Source of the DNA: Elusimicrobiota bacterium
GTDB lineage: Bacteria > Elusimicrobiota > Elusimicrobia > FEN-1173
Assembly (NCBI GenBank): GCA_016714745.1
Contig: JADKCG010000003.1
Coordinates: 113,185-177,184 of the forward strand
DNA length: 64,000 bases
Reading direction: 5' to 3'
Shown here piece after piece: positions 48,867 to 57,834 of the stretch. The notes under the pieces are model-generated. The model saw only the letters and a list, made by a program, of their open reading frames with translations. It did no database searches and was not told the DNA's origin. The translations under genes and the position numbers were made by a program. Within the stretch, counting starts at the first letter, position 1. The number at the start of each line of letters is the position of its first letter.

Positions 48867-49268
48867 TTATTTTAAATGGTGATGAAGAAAGGCGATCGGG
48901 TAGACGATGGGAATCCCTCGGATGTTTTTGAGAATGAGGAGGTCCTTGTCGAGGGAAACGAGGATGTCGGCTTTGCCGCCCACCGCGGCCTCAAGAAACT
49001 TGTCGTCTTTGGGGTCACGCGACGTTTTTGCCATAGGGAGAGGTTCCACCAATTCACTTAACCCCATCAATGCTTGGCGCCACCATTGGAGGACGGCGGT
49101 ATTCTCTGGTTTTTCCATGCGGTGGAACACGTCCTCGTATTCTTCCAGGATCGGGCGGGAAACAAGAACAGTAAACGCATCACCGATCCAACGCGCGAGG
49201 AGTTTCTCGGAAGGTCCCTTCCAGAAAATGCCGGAGATAAAGAGATTGGTGTCCAACACCACCCTCAT
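48867..49268 (-). CDS. PIN-domain toxin of a toxin-antitoxin pair
   Basis: A 133-aa protein of the COG1569 PIN type: first acidic site RVVLDTNLFISGIFWKGPS, middle SRPILEEYEDV, third acidic cluster KTSRDPKDDKFLEAAVGGKAD and fourth VSLDKDLL. Such proteins are ribonuclease toxins. Its start overlaps (ATGA) the stop of the antitoxin gene, which lacks its 5' part. If the antitoxin is really broken, the toxin must be silent, weak or controlled elsewhere. Confidence 0.82.
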   Translation of the reverse strand: MRVVLDTNLFISGIFWKGPSEKLLARWIGDAFTVLVSRPILEEYEDVFHRMEKPENTAVLQWWRQALMGLSELVEPLPMAKTSRDPKDDKFLEAAVGGKADILVSLDKDLLILKNIRGIPIVYPIAFLHHHLK

Positions 49269-49411
49269 TGGCCGCGACGCACCTGGTGGATTATTCCCTC
49301 TACATCGGATTTCTTAAGACCAGCGCGGCGGGCGTATTTTTGACCCTCCTTGAGAATATGGTGGACCTCGGCTAAGGAAGGCCGACCGATGCGTTTGAGA
49401 ATGCGAGGGAG
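49265..49411 (-). pseudogene. Antitoxin gene lacking its 5' end
   Basis: The minus strand reads LPRILKRIGRPSLAEVHHIL, KEGQKYARRAGLKKSDVEGI, IHQVRRGQ, then TGA overlapping the PIN start. This is the C-terminal part of the small antitoxins that accompany COG1569 toxins. Upstream of the first Leu codon lies an in-frame TAA and no start codon, so the N-terminus has been lost; only 48 codons are open. 49412-49719 holds no recognisable gene. Confidence 0.6.
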
Positions 49412-49719
49412 TTACTTTCCGCCGTTGGTCGGAATGCCCCATTAATGGGGCAACGACAAGACTCTCAGAGCAAGCACTTTATCGGGGAGCAGTATCAGTG
49501 GCCTGGGTCAAGCGTTTTTGGACGACAAAGTACGCCGAACAATTTCCTGCTTCACCGAAAACCGGTTTACTGGCTGGTTCAAAAATAGCCCCTGATCGAA
49601 ATGAGACAGGGTCGAGTCTCCCGGGGTTCCACTCCCCGGACTTCGCAGGCCCGTATGTAAATCTCACGACATAGAGGCTAAACGCGAAACAATTTTATCC
49701 TCATGAACGTCCCCCATTC

Positions 49720-49920
49720 ACCCTTTTTCAAATGGGCGAACGAGGCCTGATCTCAGTGGTACCCCCTTTTCAAAGGGGGGTAGGGGGGATTTGCCGTTGC
49801 CGCAACGCCCTCGTCCCCCCACGCCACAACCATTCTTCCGCCAATCCCCCAGTTTCCCGACACGAACGCATTTCAATGCAGGGGACATGAGTGAGTTAAC
49901 TAATAAACTAAGTACGTCCC
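49720..49920. repeat. Dispersed repeat, copy 2, with an added palindrome
   Basis: The same blocks as copy 1 (48608-48753) but longer, interrupted at about 49761-49790 by a palindromic piece, CCCCCTTTTC AAAGGGGGG. The 27-bp end (49894-49920) is identical to copy 1. It ends 21 bp before the stop of the third glycosyltransferase copy. Confidence 0.55.
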
Positions 49921-49940
49921 CCAATTACATGGGCAGTCTC

Positions 49941-51185
49941 CTATTTCTTTAAAAGAACCGGGGCTTCTTTAGCTGTCGGTTGAACACTGGGCAGAATCAC
50001 CGTTTCCCAGGGGGAACGCATCTCGTAACGTATCCCACGCCAGGTGATCCGGTTGGTGAACAAAGAATTAATGGTGTTGATCAAGCTGAGGAACGGAGCC
50101 AGGGACGCGGCGAACATGTAGTGCCATTTCATCCTCGCAAGGGAATCGGACAGTTGAGGCAACATCTCCCGCACCGAGCCAAGCAACCACAGGGCGTTCA
50201 CCCATTGGAGCGGGATCATCAGTAGACAGGCGGACCCCACCAGGGCCACCGTTCCCCCCGCGATGAACCACGACAACAAGCTGGCCAATCCATACACAAC
50301 AAAGAAACATCCCAACGAATGACCGATCGCCGCACCCCACCACAACGGCGGAAAATAGATCTTGGAAATCAGGCTCTGCCGGTTGGTGAACTCTATTGTT
50401 TGTCCCAAAGTCGACCCTTCGTGGCTGACGGCCACACAGCTGGGCACAAACTGGGTCTCGAGACCCAATCCACGCACTTTCACTGTCAGCATTAAATCGT
50501 CCGACAGCGTTCGGTCCCAGGCCTGGGCTATCCCGGCGGTGTCATACACATTCTTTCGGATCGCCATGGCCCCGCCAAAACAGAAGTTGTGTTTGGAATC
50601 TGATACGAAAGGCAAGGCTCCGGCGTTCCAGGTGCTTCGGAGGATAGAACCCAATCGAGTGTCCTGGGGGGCATACCACCGATACCCCGTGGTCGCCCCC
50701 ACCTGGGGGAGGATCAATGGGGCCACCAGTCGTCGCACAAATCCAGAGTCCGGCCGAAGATCCGAGTCCACAAACACCAAAACGTCCGCAGATTTCCCCA
50801 CAAATTCCACAGCCCTTAACAAATTCGTGATCTTTTGCGCCCGCACATTTTCGATCCCCGCCACCATCCGGTAAGCCTTCACACGTCCCCCATACTCCTC
50901 CATCACAGCGTCTATTTCCGCGCAGGCGGGATCGTCCGCCGTGGCCACGGAAAACACCAGTTCGAGGGACGGATAATCCTGATCAAAGAACGCCCGCAGG
51001 TTGTCGCGAAATCCCGGATCAATGCCCTTGCACGGCAAGATCACCGCCACCCGTCCTCGTGACCGGGGATACAGGATATTACCCAACACCTTCACCTGTT
51101 TGCGAAACCGCCCGGTCAAAAACAGCGGGATCAGACCAAACGCCACCGACAGTGCCACCAAGATCACAGCGGTCGTGAGGTTCAT
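49941..51185 (-). CDS. GT2/GT21-like membrane glycosyltransferase, copy 3
   Basis: An intact 414-aa paralog of the genes at 41239 and 19170. It shares an identical C-terminus with copy 2 (SVQPTAKEAPVLLKK) but several N-terminal residues with copy 1 (FDQDYPSLELVF, ACAEIDAVMEEY), a mosaic that points to gene conversion. Motifs VILPCKGIDPGF, VFVDSDLRPD and TLSDDLMLT are present. Note VD rather than AD before SDLRP. Its ATG overlaps the stop of the methyltransferase gene, so the two form an operon divergent from cassette C. Confidence 0.86.
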   Translation of the reverse strand: MNLTTAVILVALSVAFGLIPLFLTGRFRKQVKVLGNILYPRSRGRVAVILPCKGIDPGFRDNLRAFFDQDYPSLELVFSVATADDPACAEIDAVMEEYGGRVKAYRMVAGIENVRAQKITNLLRAVEFVGKSADVLVFVDSDLRPDSGFVRRLVAPLILPQVGATTGYRWYAPQDTRLGSILRSTWNAGALPFVSDSKHNFCFGGAMAIRKNVYDTAGIAQAWDRTLSDDLMLTVKVRGLGLETQFVPSCVAVSHEGSTLGQTIEFTNRQSLISKIYFPPLWWGAAIGHSLGCFFVVYGLASLLSWFIAGGTVALVGSACLLMIPLQWVNALWLLGSVREMLPQLSDSLARMKWHYMFAASLAPFLSLINTINSLFTNRITWRGIRYEMRSPWETVILPSVQPTAKEAPVLLKK

Positions 51186-52093
51186 GATTGGCCTCCGAAC
51201 ACCATCGTCATGTGATCTCTCTTTTTGGGATGTGTGAAATACCCGAGAAACAGTTTCACCAAGAGGGACGGGTGTTTGAAAAACAGATCGATCCGCGGCG
51301 GTTCGTACCCCAGGTCCACATCGTTTCCGCCATAGGCCATGAGCGATTCAATCAAGGCATACGACGTTCCTGGTTGCCAGGAATCCATGTAAAAAGTATC
51401 CCGACGTGACACCCGTTCCAGGCCTTCCGCCCGGGCCATATGGACGAGAGCTTTTTCGGAAAGGACGTTCACGTGGTAAGGCACATGGAGCATGTGAAGA
51501 TGCCCGTCCGCGTTCTTGAGGTTTATCCCCTCCGCCCGGGGGGTGGTGATGCACAGTCGGCCCGAGGATTTCCTCAGCCCGTTCAGTCGGCGGAAGAACC
51601 CCACCGGGTCTTCATCGTGTTCAATGGTGTCCATGCTGATCACCCAATCGTATTGGCGTTGGAGTGTGGCGGGGATGTTATACCGTTCCACGTAGGGGTC
51701 GAACCCAAAACGATGGGCGTATCCCTGCTCCTTAAGATAATCCAGGAACAACCCCTGGTTGCACCCATAATCCACGATGGTGTGCTCTTTTTTCAGCCCA
51801 GCCCGAACCAGCTCCTTCAAAACAACCCGGTACCATGCCCGGGAGAAATAATCGAGCTTTTGGTTTCGGATGGGGTAATTTGTGTAGTATGCGGTCAGAT
51901 TGTTAACCCGCTCGGTTTGAAGGGATTGGCAGTGGGCACACCGTTCCACACGAAAGTGTTCCTGGCGATACCGGCGCACATTGCATCGAACCATTCGTGC
52001 CTCGGCCGGTTCGCTGATTTCCCCACAGACAGCGCACGTCAGAATCTTAGGGGCTTTAACCAAGTCTGGAGCTTGATTCAGAATGGTGATCAT
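51182..52093 (-). CDS. SAM-dependent methyltransferase with zinc-ribbon-like head
   Basis: A 303-aa protein, ATG 52093 behind GGAGG. The N-terminus has two Cys pairs (CAVCG, CAHCQSLQ) typical of sugar C-methyltransferase-like proteins. Motif I is IVDYGCNQGLFLDYL, and the domain continues VISMDTIEHDEDPVGFF, GRLCITTPRAEGINL and HVPYHVNVLS. It is the paralog of the middle domain of the fusion gene at 36605. The target is probably a nucleotide-sugar or glycan, judged only from the neighbouring glycosyltransferase with which it overlaps by 4 nt. Confidence 0.85.
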   Translation of the reverse strand: MITILNQAPDLVKAPKILTCAVCGEISEPAEARMVRCNVRRYRQEHFRVERCAHCQSLQTERVNNLTAYYTNYPIRNQKLDYFSRAWYRVVLKELVRAGLKKEHTIVDYGCNQGLFLDYLKEQGYAHRFGFDPYVERYNIPATLQRQYDWVISMDTIEHDEDPVGFFRRLNGLRKSSGRLCITTPRAEGINLKNADGHLHMLHVPYHVNVLSEKALVHMARAEGLERVSRRDTFYMDSWQPGTSYALIESLMAYGGNDVDLGYEPPRIDLFFKHPSLLVKLFLGYFTHPKKRDHMTMVFGGQS

Positions 52094-52208
52094 GGTTTAA
52101 TCCTCCCAGAGTGAGGTCTTGAATTTTATTCGCCGTTTCCCTTATTCCTTTCGACTTTCACTCTCTTCGTCCTCACCCACAGTCTAATGGATAGGCTTGT
52201 CAACGAGA

Positions 52209-52295
52209 TGTCAGGGTTGTGTCAGATTTGAAACATTTGGATGGGGTCGAAACCAGTGTTTTTCCATTGCCAAGAGGGGAAAATGGCCCTATACT
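52209..52295 (+). promoter_or_regulatory. 11-bp tandem repeat and promoter of cassette C
   Basis: TGTCAGGGTTG and TGTCAGATTTG (52209-52230) are direct repeats with an 11-bp period. TTGCCA (52267-52272), exactly 17 bp and TATACT (52290-52295) follow, ending only 8 bp before the ATG at 52304, so the transcript would be leaderless or nearly so. The repeat sequence differs from that of cassette B but resembles a PhoB-type box in layout. Confidence 0.58.
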
Positions 52296-52303
52296 GATGT
52301 GCC

Positions 52304-54151
52304 ATGGAAAATCGCCTTAATCGTTCTCCCTATTGGTTTATTTTTGTCCTGGGGTGCTGGTGGAATAGCTTCGCTTTCGCGGTGGATATTCCTGTTCAAG
52401 ACGCTGATGTAGTATTAACGGTTGGGCTTGGGCCCACCTCGAGTTACATCCTTTTTAGGGTGGGTGATTTTGACGGGGACGGTTTCTCTGACGTGGCCTG
52501 GGGATATAACCGAGTTAATTTTCCCGAAACGATTGGGCAGCGAATTGACATTTTTTCCGGTCGGGACCTTCCCAAAAGGTCCAAGTTCGATGACGTTATT
52601 CGCTGGCAATGCGCGAATGGAAGTTTAATGGCGTTTGGAGATTATGACGGCAATGGCCGGAGCGACCTGGTTTCTTTCGTCCGATCTGGATCCGAATATA
52701 TCAGCATGGTTTTAGGGAAAGAGGGGGTGCTTGGGCCTTGGGATTTAACCCAGTCAGAAAATACCGTGCAATTGTTAGGCTTGGTTGAATCTTGGAGATT
52801 AACGAGTCTCGCGGATGACCTAACGGACGACGAGATTGCGGATCTTGTGATGGTGAAAACCTGGGAATCGAGCCTAGGAAGAACCCAAAACGGATTTGTC
52901 CGAATACTCCCCGGACGGGAGGTATGGCCCAACAGTGTCAATTGGGTCGCAGACCCATCCTCCAAAACGATTTATGGGGCAATAAACGATGATTCGCTGG
53001 ATGTAAGTGGCCAGGGGGACATCAATGCCGACGGCGTATCGGACTTGGTAATGAGCGCTAAATCGGGAATTTACATCATTTACGGCAGCTCCGTCCTACC
53101 AAAGGATTGGGACTTGGCGCTCCAACCAACCAACTGTTGGATCGGGCCCAGCGGTCACACCGGCCCCAAAGCGCGGTCTCTGGGTGACATCAATGGGGAC
53201 GGGCGTGCAGATTTAATCATTCAATGGGGGGGCTCTTTCCACTTGCTGGACGGCGCTTTGATTGCCGCCCATCCCAGCATCGATCTCACTCCGGGAAGTC
53301 CAACGGAACAGCCATTGATCCCTATCGGTGGAGGTGGTGGAACCATGGGCATCCTCCCGGATTTTGATGGGGACGGAAAAATGGACCTTGTTGCGACCGA
53401 AACTTACTCTATCTCTCTCTACCTCACCTCCACCTATTCCACCTGGCCGGCCTTCCCCCCCACCATCGACTCACCGGCCCTGCGGTTCACCAGCGGGAAA
53501 TCACTCATCGGCCCGGCTTCCGGCGACTTTAACAAAGACGGATTTAACGACTTGGTGTTTGGGGAATCCTGGGGATCCATTTATGTGATTTATGGGTTTA
53601 AACCATTAACCCACCCGACGTTATCGGTTGATTCGTCAACGACTCAAACCACGCGGGTGATGGCGTACCTTTCCGTGGACGGCCATCCCACGGAGATGCG
53701 ACTCTCTGGAAACATCGCGAACGCGTTTAAAGATCAATGGATACCCTACCAAACTTCGAAAGACATCGAGCTCACTCCCTCGGTGGGTGAAAAAAATATT
53801 TCCGTTCGGTTCCGGAACTCTTTCGGGCGCGAAAGCGAAACGATAACCACCTCGATAACGTTGCACGTGGAGGATCACCAGGCGGAGGTCGGAAACAACC
53901 TCGTCACACGAGAACAGCCGGCGAGGATCGATTGCCGAATGAACGCGCCCGGAAGGCTAAAAGCCTCGGTTTACAGCCGATCCGGTCAAAAAATTATGGA
54001 CGTATTGGATGAGGAGCGGGGGATCGGGATCTGGCCGGTGGTGTGGAATGGGACGAACAGCGAGAGACGGCGGGTGGCCCCGGGTGTTTACGTTTTGATG
54101 GTGGAATCGGCCGGGCAAGAAACCCGGGCCAAGGTGCTGGTGAGGGACTAA
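52304..54151 (+). CDS. Secreted FG-GAP beta-propeller protein, cassette C first
   Basis: A 615-aa protein with signal peptide (YWFIFVLGCWWNSFAFA). FG-GAP loops: RVGDFDGDGFSDVAW, FGDYDGNGRSDLVS, QGDINADGVSDLVM, LGDINGDGRADLII, LPDFDGDGKMDLVA and SGDFNKDGFNDLVF. The Ig-like module is EMRLSGNIANAFKDQWIPYQ, and the FlgD-like end is VVWNGTNSERRRVAPGVYVL. It faces the methyltransferase-glycosyltransferase operon across a 210-bp divergent interval. One nt separates it from the next gene. Confidence 0.88.
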   Translation: MENRLNRSPYWFIFVLGCWWNSFAFAVDIPVQDADVVLTVGLGPTSSYILFRVGDFDGDGFSDVAWGYNRVNFPETIGQRIDIFSGRDLPKRSKFDDVIRWQCANGSLMAFGDYDGNGRSDLVSFVRSGSEYISMVLGKEGVLGPWDLTQSENTVQLLGLVESWRLTSLADDLTDDEIADLVMVKTWESSLGRTQNGFVRILPGREVWPNSVNWVADPSSKTIYGAINDDSLDVSGQGDINADGVSDLVMSAKSGIYIIYGSSVLPKDWDLALQPTNCWIGPSGHTGPKARSLGDINGDGRADLIIQWGGSFHLLDGALIAAHPSIDLTPGSPTEQPLIPIGGGGGTMGILPDFDGDGKMDLVATETYSISLYLTSTYSTWPAFPPTIDSPALRFTSGKSLIGPASGDFNKDGFNDLVFGESWGSIYVIYGFKPLTHPTLSVDSSTTQTTRVMAYLSVDGHPTEMRLSGNIANAFKDQWIPYQTSKDIELTPSVGEKNISVRFRNSFGRESETITTSITLHVEDHQAEVGNNLVTREQPARIDCRMNAPGRLKASVYSRSGQKIMDVLDEERGIGIWPVVWNGTNSERRRVAPGVYVLMVESAGQETRAKVLVRD

Positions 54152-54152
54152 C

Positions 54153-56069
54153 ATGAGAGCCCCCCTTTTGGTCGTGGCGGTCCTTGTTTTCGTTGGCCCT
54201 TTCCTCAGGGCCATGGACATCCCGACCGCGAAGGCGGATGTGACCATCGTCAACGATCGGTTAGAACCACCCCAAGGGCAATCGGGGATGCAATTGGCGG
54301 TGGGCGATTTTAATGGAGACAGTAAGGACGATTTCGCGATCAGCCTACTGAGCTCGGATACCCTGAAAACGGAGGTCAACGTGGTTCTGGGCGGAACCCT
54401 ATCACCCGAATTGGCCCAAGCCACAGCCTTGCGAATTCTAACCCCAGATTCCTACCAGCAAGGGTGGGACAAGCAGATTGGCTTTGGGGACATTGATAAC
54501 GACGGAAAAGACGATTTATTCATCGCCATGGAAACCCCCGCCAAACCCGGAGTGGCAATTATTTTCGGCAAGGCCCTTCCCCAGGGCGAACAAACAACCA
54601 TCGATCTCAACAGCTCTGAACCCGATGTTATGATGGAGGGCGGTTTTCTGGTGACCACCAATTCCAATGTCTCCTTTGCGGTTGCCGACTATACTGGGGA
54701 TGGTAGAAAAGATTTGTCGGTCGGAATCCCTTATGCTATTCGAGGGTATGTCTATCTTATTCCCGGCCGACCCCGTGTTAGTTTTAATACCGTCCTCGAC
54801 CCTTCGGCTGACCCCACGGTCCGCCTGATCAAAGGTCCCGACACCAGCCAATTGGGCGAAACCGTATTTTTCGCAAACGTCATAGGGAACAGCGCGCCGG
54901 ACCTGATACTGTCGGCTCCTTCCACCGACTTTGATGGCCGAACCAATGCCGGCAAGGTCTTCGTGTTCGACGGAAGTCAGGCTCTCCCGCCCATTTTCGA
55001 TTTGTTGACCAGTTCCGCGTCGGCCGAGATCCGAGGCGCTTCCCTTCTCAACCAAATTTATTGTGCCGGCGCGGGGGATATGAACGGCGACGGCCGGGAC
55101 GATCTCCTTTTGAATTTGAACATCATCAACAATTTCTCCGTATTGGACGGCGCATGGCTCACGACCCATCCGTTGGTTGACCTAAACCCGGCCAGTCCCT
55201 ATTACGTCGCCGCGACATCTGGCACCGCCGCCTTTGACGGCTCCAAGGGGTTTGGGGGGGATTTTGACGGAGATGGATTAAAAGACATTTTTGTTACTCG
55301 CTCCAATGCCATTCAGCTGTTTCCAACGAGCGAGTTCGCCACCTGGCCAAACTTTCCCCCCACGCTCGACACCCCTTGGACGTTTCAGAGTGAGACGGGG
55401 TACCTCCGCAACGCCGCCTTTGGCGATTTTAACAATGACGGAATCGACGACCTTGTCATGGCGGAGGAAGCCCATTCCGATGGATATTGGGGCGCCCTTC
55501 ATATTATTTACGGGTTTATCCCGCTCAAGAACCCAACCATTCAACTGGCCCAACGGACTCCAAACACACCGAGGGTAAACGTGACATTGTCCGTACAAGG
55601 AACCCCAACAGAAATGAAATTGTCCGGAGATATCGTGGACGATTTTAAAGACCAATGGATCCCCTATGGGGTTTCCCACTCAGTCACGCTATCGCACGCC
55701 GCAGGCCCAAAAACCGTAAGTGCCATTTTTCGAAACCAGTTTAAACGGGAAAGTGAAAGCGCCTCGGACAGGATTACGCTGACAGTGCAAAACCAAGAAA
55801 CGAAGATAGAGTCCAACCTGATCACCCGCGACCAGTCGGCCCTTGTCAATTACAGCCTGATAGTTCCGGGTCGGCTCAAGGCCGCCGTGTTCACCCGGAC
55901 GGGACAAAAAGTAGTAGATCTCTTGGACGAGGACCGGGCCCCGGGTTTTTGGCCCATCCAATGGGACGGGACAAACAGAGAACAGCGGCGGGTCGCCCCC
56001 GGCGTCTATGTGTTGGCGGTGACCGCGGGAGACCAACAAGTGAGGACAAAAATCCTTGTTAAAGAATAG
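54153..56069 (+). CDS. Secreted FG-GAP beta-propeller protein, cassette C second
   Basis: A 638-aa protein; signal peptide RAPLLVVAVLVFVGPFLRAM. Repeats: AVGDFNGDSKDDFAI, FGDIDNDGKDDLFI, VADYTGDGRKDLSV, AGDMNGDGRDDLLL, GGDFDGDGLKDIFV and FGDFNNDGIDDLVM. Then the Ig-like module (EMKLSGDIVDDFKDQWIPYG, IFRNQFKRESES) and FlgD-like end (IQWDGTNREQRRVAPGVYVL, RTKILVKE). The mature N-terminus begins with the short motif 'DADVTI' shared by most of the six proteins. It overlaps the PorV-TPR gene by 14 nt. Confidence 0.88.
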   Translation: MRAPLLVVAVLVFVGPFLRAMDIPTAKADVTIVNDRLEPPQGQSGMQLAVGDFNGDSKDDFAISLLSSDTLKTEVNVVLGGTLSPELAQATALRILTPDSYQQGWDKQIGFGDIDNDGKDDLFIAMETPAKPGVAIIFGKALPQGEQTTIDLNSSEPDVMMEGGFLVTTNSNVSFAVADYTGDGRKDLSVGIPYAIRGYVYLIPGRPRVSFNTVLDPSADPTVRLIKGPDTSQLGETVFFANVIGNSAPDLILSAPSTDFDGRTNAGKVFVFDGSQALPPIFDLLTSSASAEIRGASLLNQIYCAGAGDMNGDGRDDLLLNLNIINNFSVLDGAWLTTHPLVDLNPASPYYVAATSGTAAFDGSKGFGGDFDGDGLKDIFVTRSNAIQLFPTSEFATWPNFPPTLDTPWTFQSETGYLRNAAFGDFNNDGIDDLVMAEEAHSDGYWGALHIIYGFIPLKNPTIQLAQRTPNTPRVNVTLSVQGTPTEMKLSGDIVDDFKDQWIPYGVSHSVTLSHAAGPKTVSAIFRNQFKRESESASDRITLTVQNQETKIESNLITRDQSALVNYSLIVPGRLKAAVFTRTGQKVVDLLDEDRAPGFWPIQWDGTNREQRRVAPGVYVLAVTAGDQQVRTKILVKE

Positions 56070-57834
56070 AGATCGACTCCTCTTGTTATCGATTTTAATG
56101 ACAGCCACGGCCCGCGCCGACTTTTTTTCGGACCGGGACAGTGCCACACGGGGACCCGACCTCCTGAAATGGGACCCCAGCGCCCGCTCGGCAGGGTTGG
56201 GCGGCGCTTATACCGGCGTAGCCGACGATTTGGGCGCGCTCTATTGGAACCCAGCGGGCCTTCAACAACTCAGCCGACCGGAACTTCAATTGTCCCACAG
56301 TCAACTCTTCGCGGACCAATCCCTTTCCGTCGCCAATGTCGGTTGGCCCGTTTGGCGGTCAGGTCACCGGGAAACCTGGGGGATGGGGATCACCTATCTG
56401 GCCATGGACCCGTTCGATGTGGTCTCGGCTAACGCCGCCGGGGACCAGGCCCATGTGTCCGAAGCGGTGGCCGCCCTTTCCTACGCACGCCCTTGGGGGC
56501 CCGCCCAGGTCGGACTCACGGGAAAATACATCCGCCAGGGTTTGGATGTGGTCAGCGGTCAAACCTATGCCTTTGACCTGGGTCTACTGGGCCAAAGCGA
56601 CAACGAACGCTGGGCCTGGGGGCTCACGGCCGCCAACATGGGCCCAGCCATGACGGTGGGAACACAAGAGATCGGGCTTCCCCTGGTTTTTCGCCTGGGT
56701 GGTAGCGGCCAGGTCCACAAAGGACGCCGCGGCCTTTGGACCATCTCCGCTCAAGCGGACGTGCCCATCGACAATACTGTTCAGGGACACGCCGGGGTGG
56801 AATATCAAACGGTCCTCAGCCGCGATTGGCGTGCGGCGATCCGGGGAGGTTTACAGACCGACGATTCCCAGGGGCCCTTTGCCCTCGGGGCCAGTTTGGA
56901 ACGGGGCCCCTTGGTCCTCCACTACGCCTTCAGCGAAAACACGGATTTGGGTGTGGTGAACCGATTGGAAGTGGCGTTAAAGTTTGGCGCGCCCCTGGCC
57001 CAGGAAACGGAACAGCGCGCGCTCATGGACCAGGCCCGATCGGCTCTTCTGGCCGGTGATTTAACACCCGCTCAAGTCGCTTTGGACCGTTTAAAGGGTC
57101 TCTCCCCCGCCTACCGGCCCGCGGAAAAGTTGCGGGACCAACTCCGCGCCACGATGTGGGAAACACTGGACCCACCCACATTGTTGGCCCAGGGCCAACG
57201 GGCCCTCGAGGCGGGGGATCCGGAAACGGCCGCCACTTTCTTTCGAAAACTGTTGGTGGTTCAACCCGACCATCCCGTCGGCGGGGCCGCCCTGGAAAAA
57301 GCCGAAAAAGAAATCGCCGCCCGAAGGCTGGCCCAAACCCGCCGGGAAGTGGCCCGCGATCGGGAAAAACGCTTGAAGAACGTCATCGACCAGGCCCGCG
57401 CCAGCCAAAACGCCCGTCAATGGGACGCCGCCCTGGCCCGATGGAATGAAGTGTTGGCTCTGGACAAAAATAACACCCAGGCCCGGGACGGCGTGGCCCA
57501 ATGCCGGCGGGCCTATTACGATCAAGCCGTGGCCGCCCAATCGGCGGGGGACCCAGAAAGTGCAAAACGACTTTTTAAAAAGCTCCATGAAAACGGCGGA
57601 CGGCTTAATGACAGTGCCAAGCGTGTGGAAATGATGGGCACCGCCCAACAAGAACGGGATCGTCAACGGGCCAAAATCGCCTACGATGAAGGGCGGGAAG
57701 CCTATCGACAAGGTCAGTTAACAAAGGCCCGCTCTTTGTTCCAAGAAGCCCGTCACCTGAACCCCGGCGACAAAGCCGTTCAACGCGCCCTGGAACGGGT
57801 GGAAGAAGAACTTCGCCGAAAAGGAACTCCATGA
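56056..57834 (+). CDS. PorV-like outer-membrane barrel fused to TPRs, cassette C
   Basis: A 592-aa protein from TTG 56056 (an ATG at 56098 would cut the signal peptide LLLLSILMTATARADFFS). PorV/PorQ signature SARSAGLGGAYTGVADDLG, ALYWNPAGLQQLSRPELQLS; strands to ~residue 310; then TPR-like helices (DPPTLLAQGQRALEAGDPET, ALARWNEVLALDKNNTQARD, RSLFQEARHLNPGDKAVQRA). The architecture is the same in all three cassettes, with the TPR tail about as long as the barrel. The stop overlaps the kinase start (ATGA). Confidence 0.87.
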   Translation: MLKNRDRLLLLSILMTATARADFFSDRDSATRGPDLLKWDPSARSAGLGGAYTGVADDLGALYWNPAGLQQLSRPELQLSHSQLFADQSLSVANVGWPVWRSGHRETWGMGITYLAMDPFDVVSANAAGDQAHVSEAVAALSYARPWGPAQVGLTGKYIRQGLDVVSGQTYAFDLGLLGQSDNERWAWGLTAANMGPAMTVGTQEIGLPLVFRLGGSGQVHKGRRGLWTISAQADVPIDNTVQGHAGVEYQTVLSRDWRAAIRGGLQTDDSQGPFALGASLERGPLVLHYAFSENTDLGVVNRLEVALKFGAPLAQETEQRALMDQARSALLAGDLTPAQVALDRLKGLSPAYRPAEKLRDQLRATMWETLDPPTLLAQGQRALEAGDPETAATFFRKLLVVQPDHPVGGAALEKAEKEIAARRLAQTRREVARDREKRLKNVIDQARASQNARQWDAALARWNEVLALDKNNTQARDGVAQCRRAYYDQAVAAQSAGDPESAKRLFKKLHENGGRLNDSAKRVEMMGTAQQERDRQRAKIAYDEGREAYRQGQLTKARSLFQEARHLNPGDKAVQRALERVEEELRRKGTP

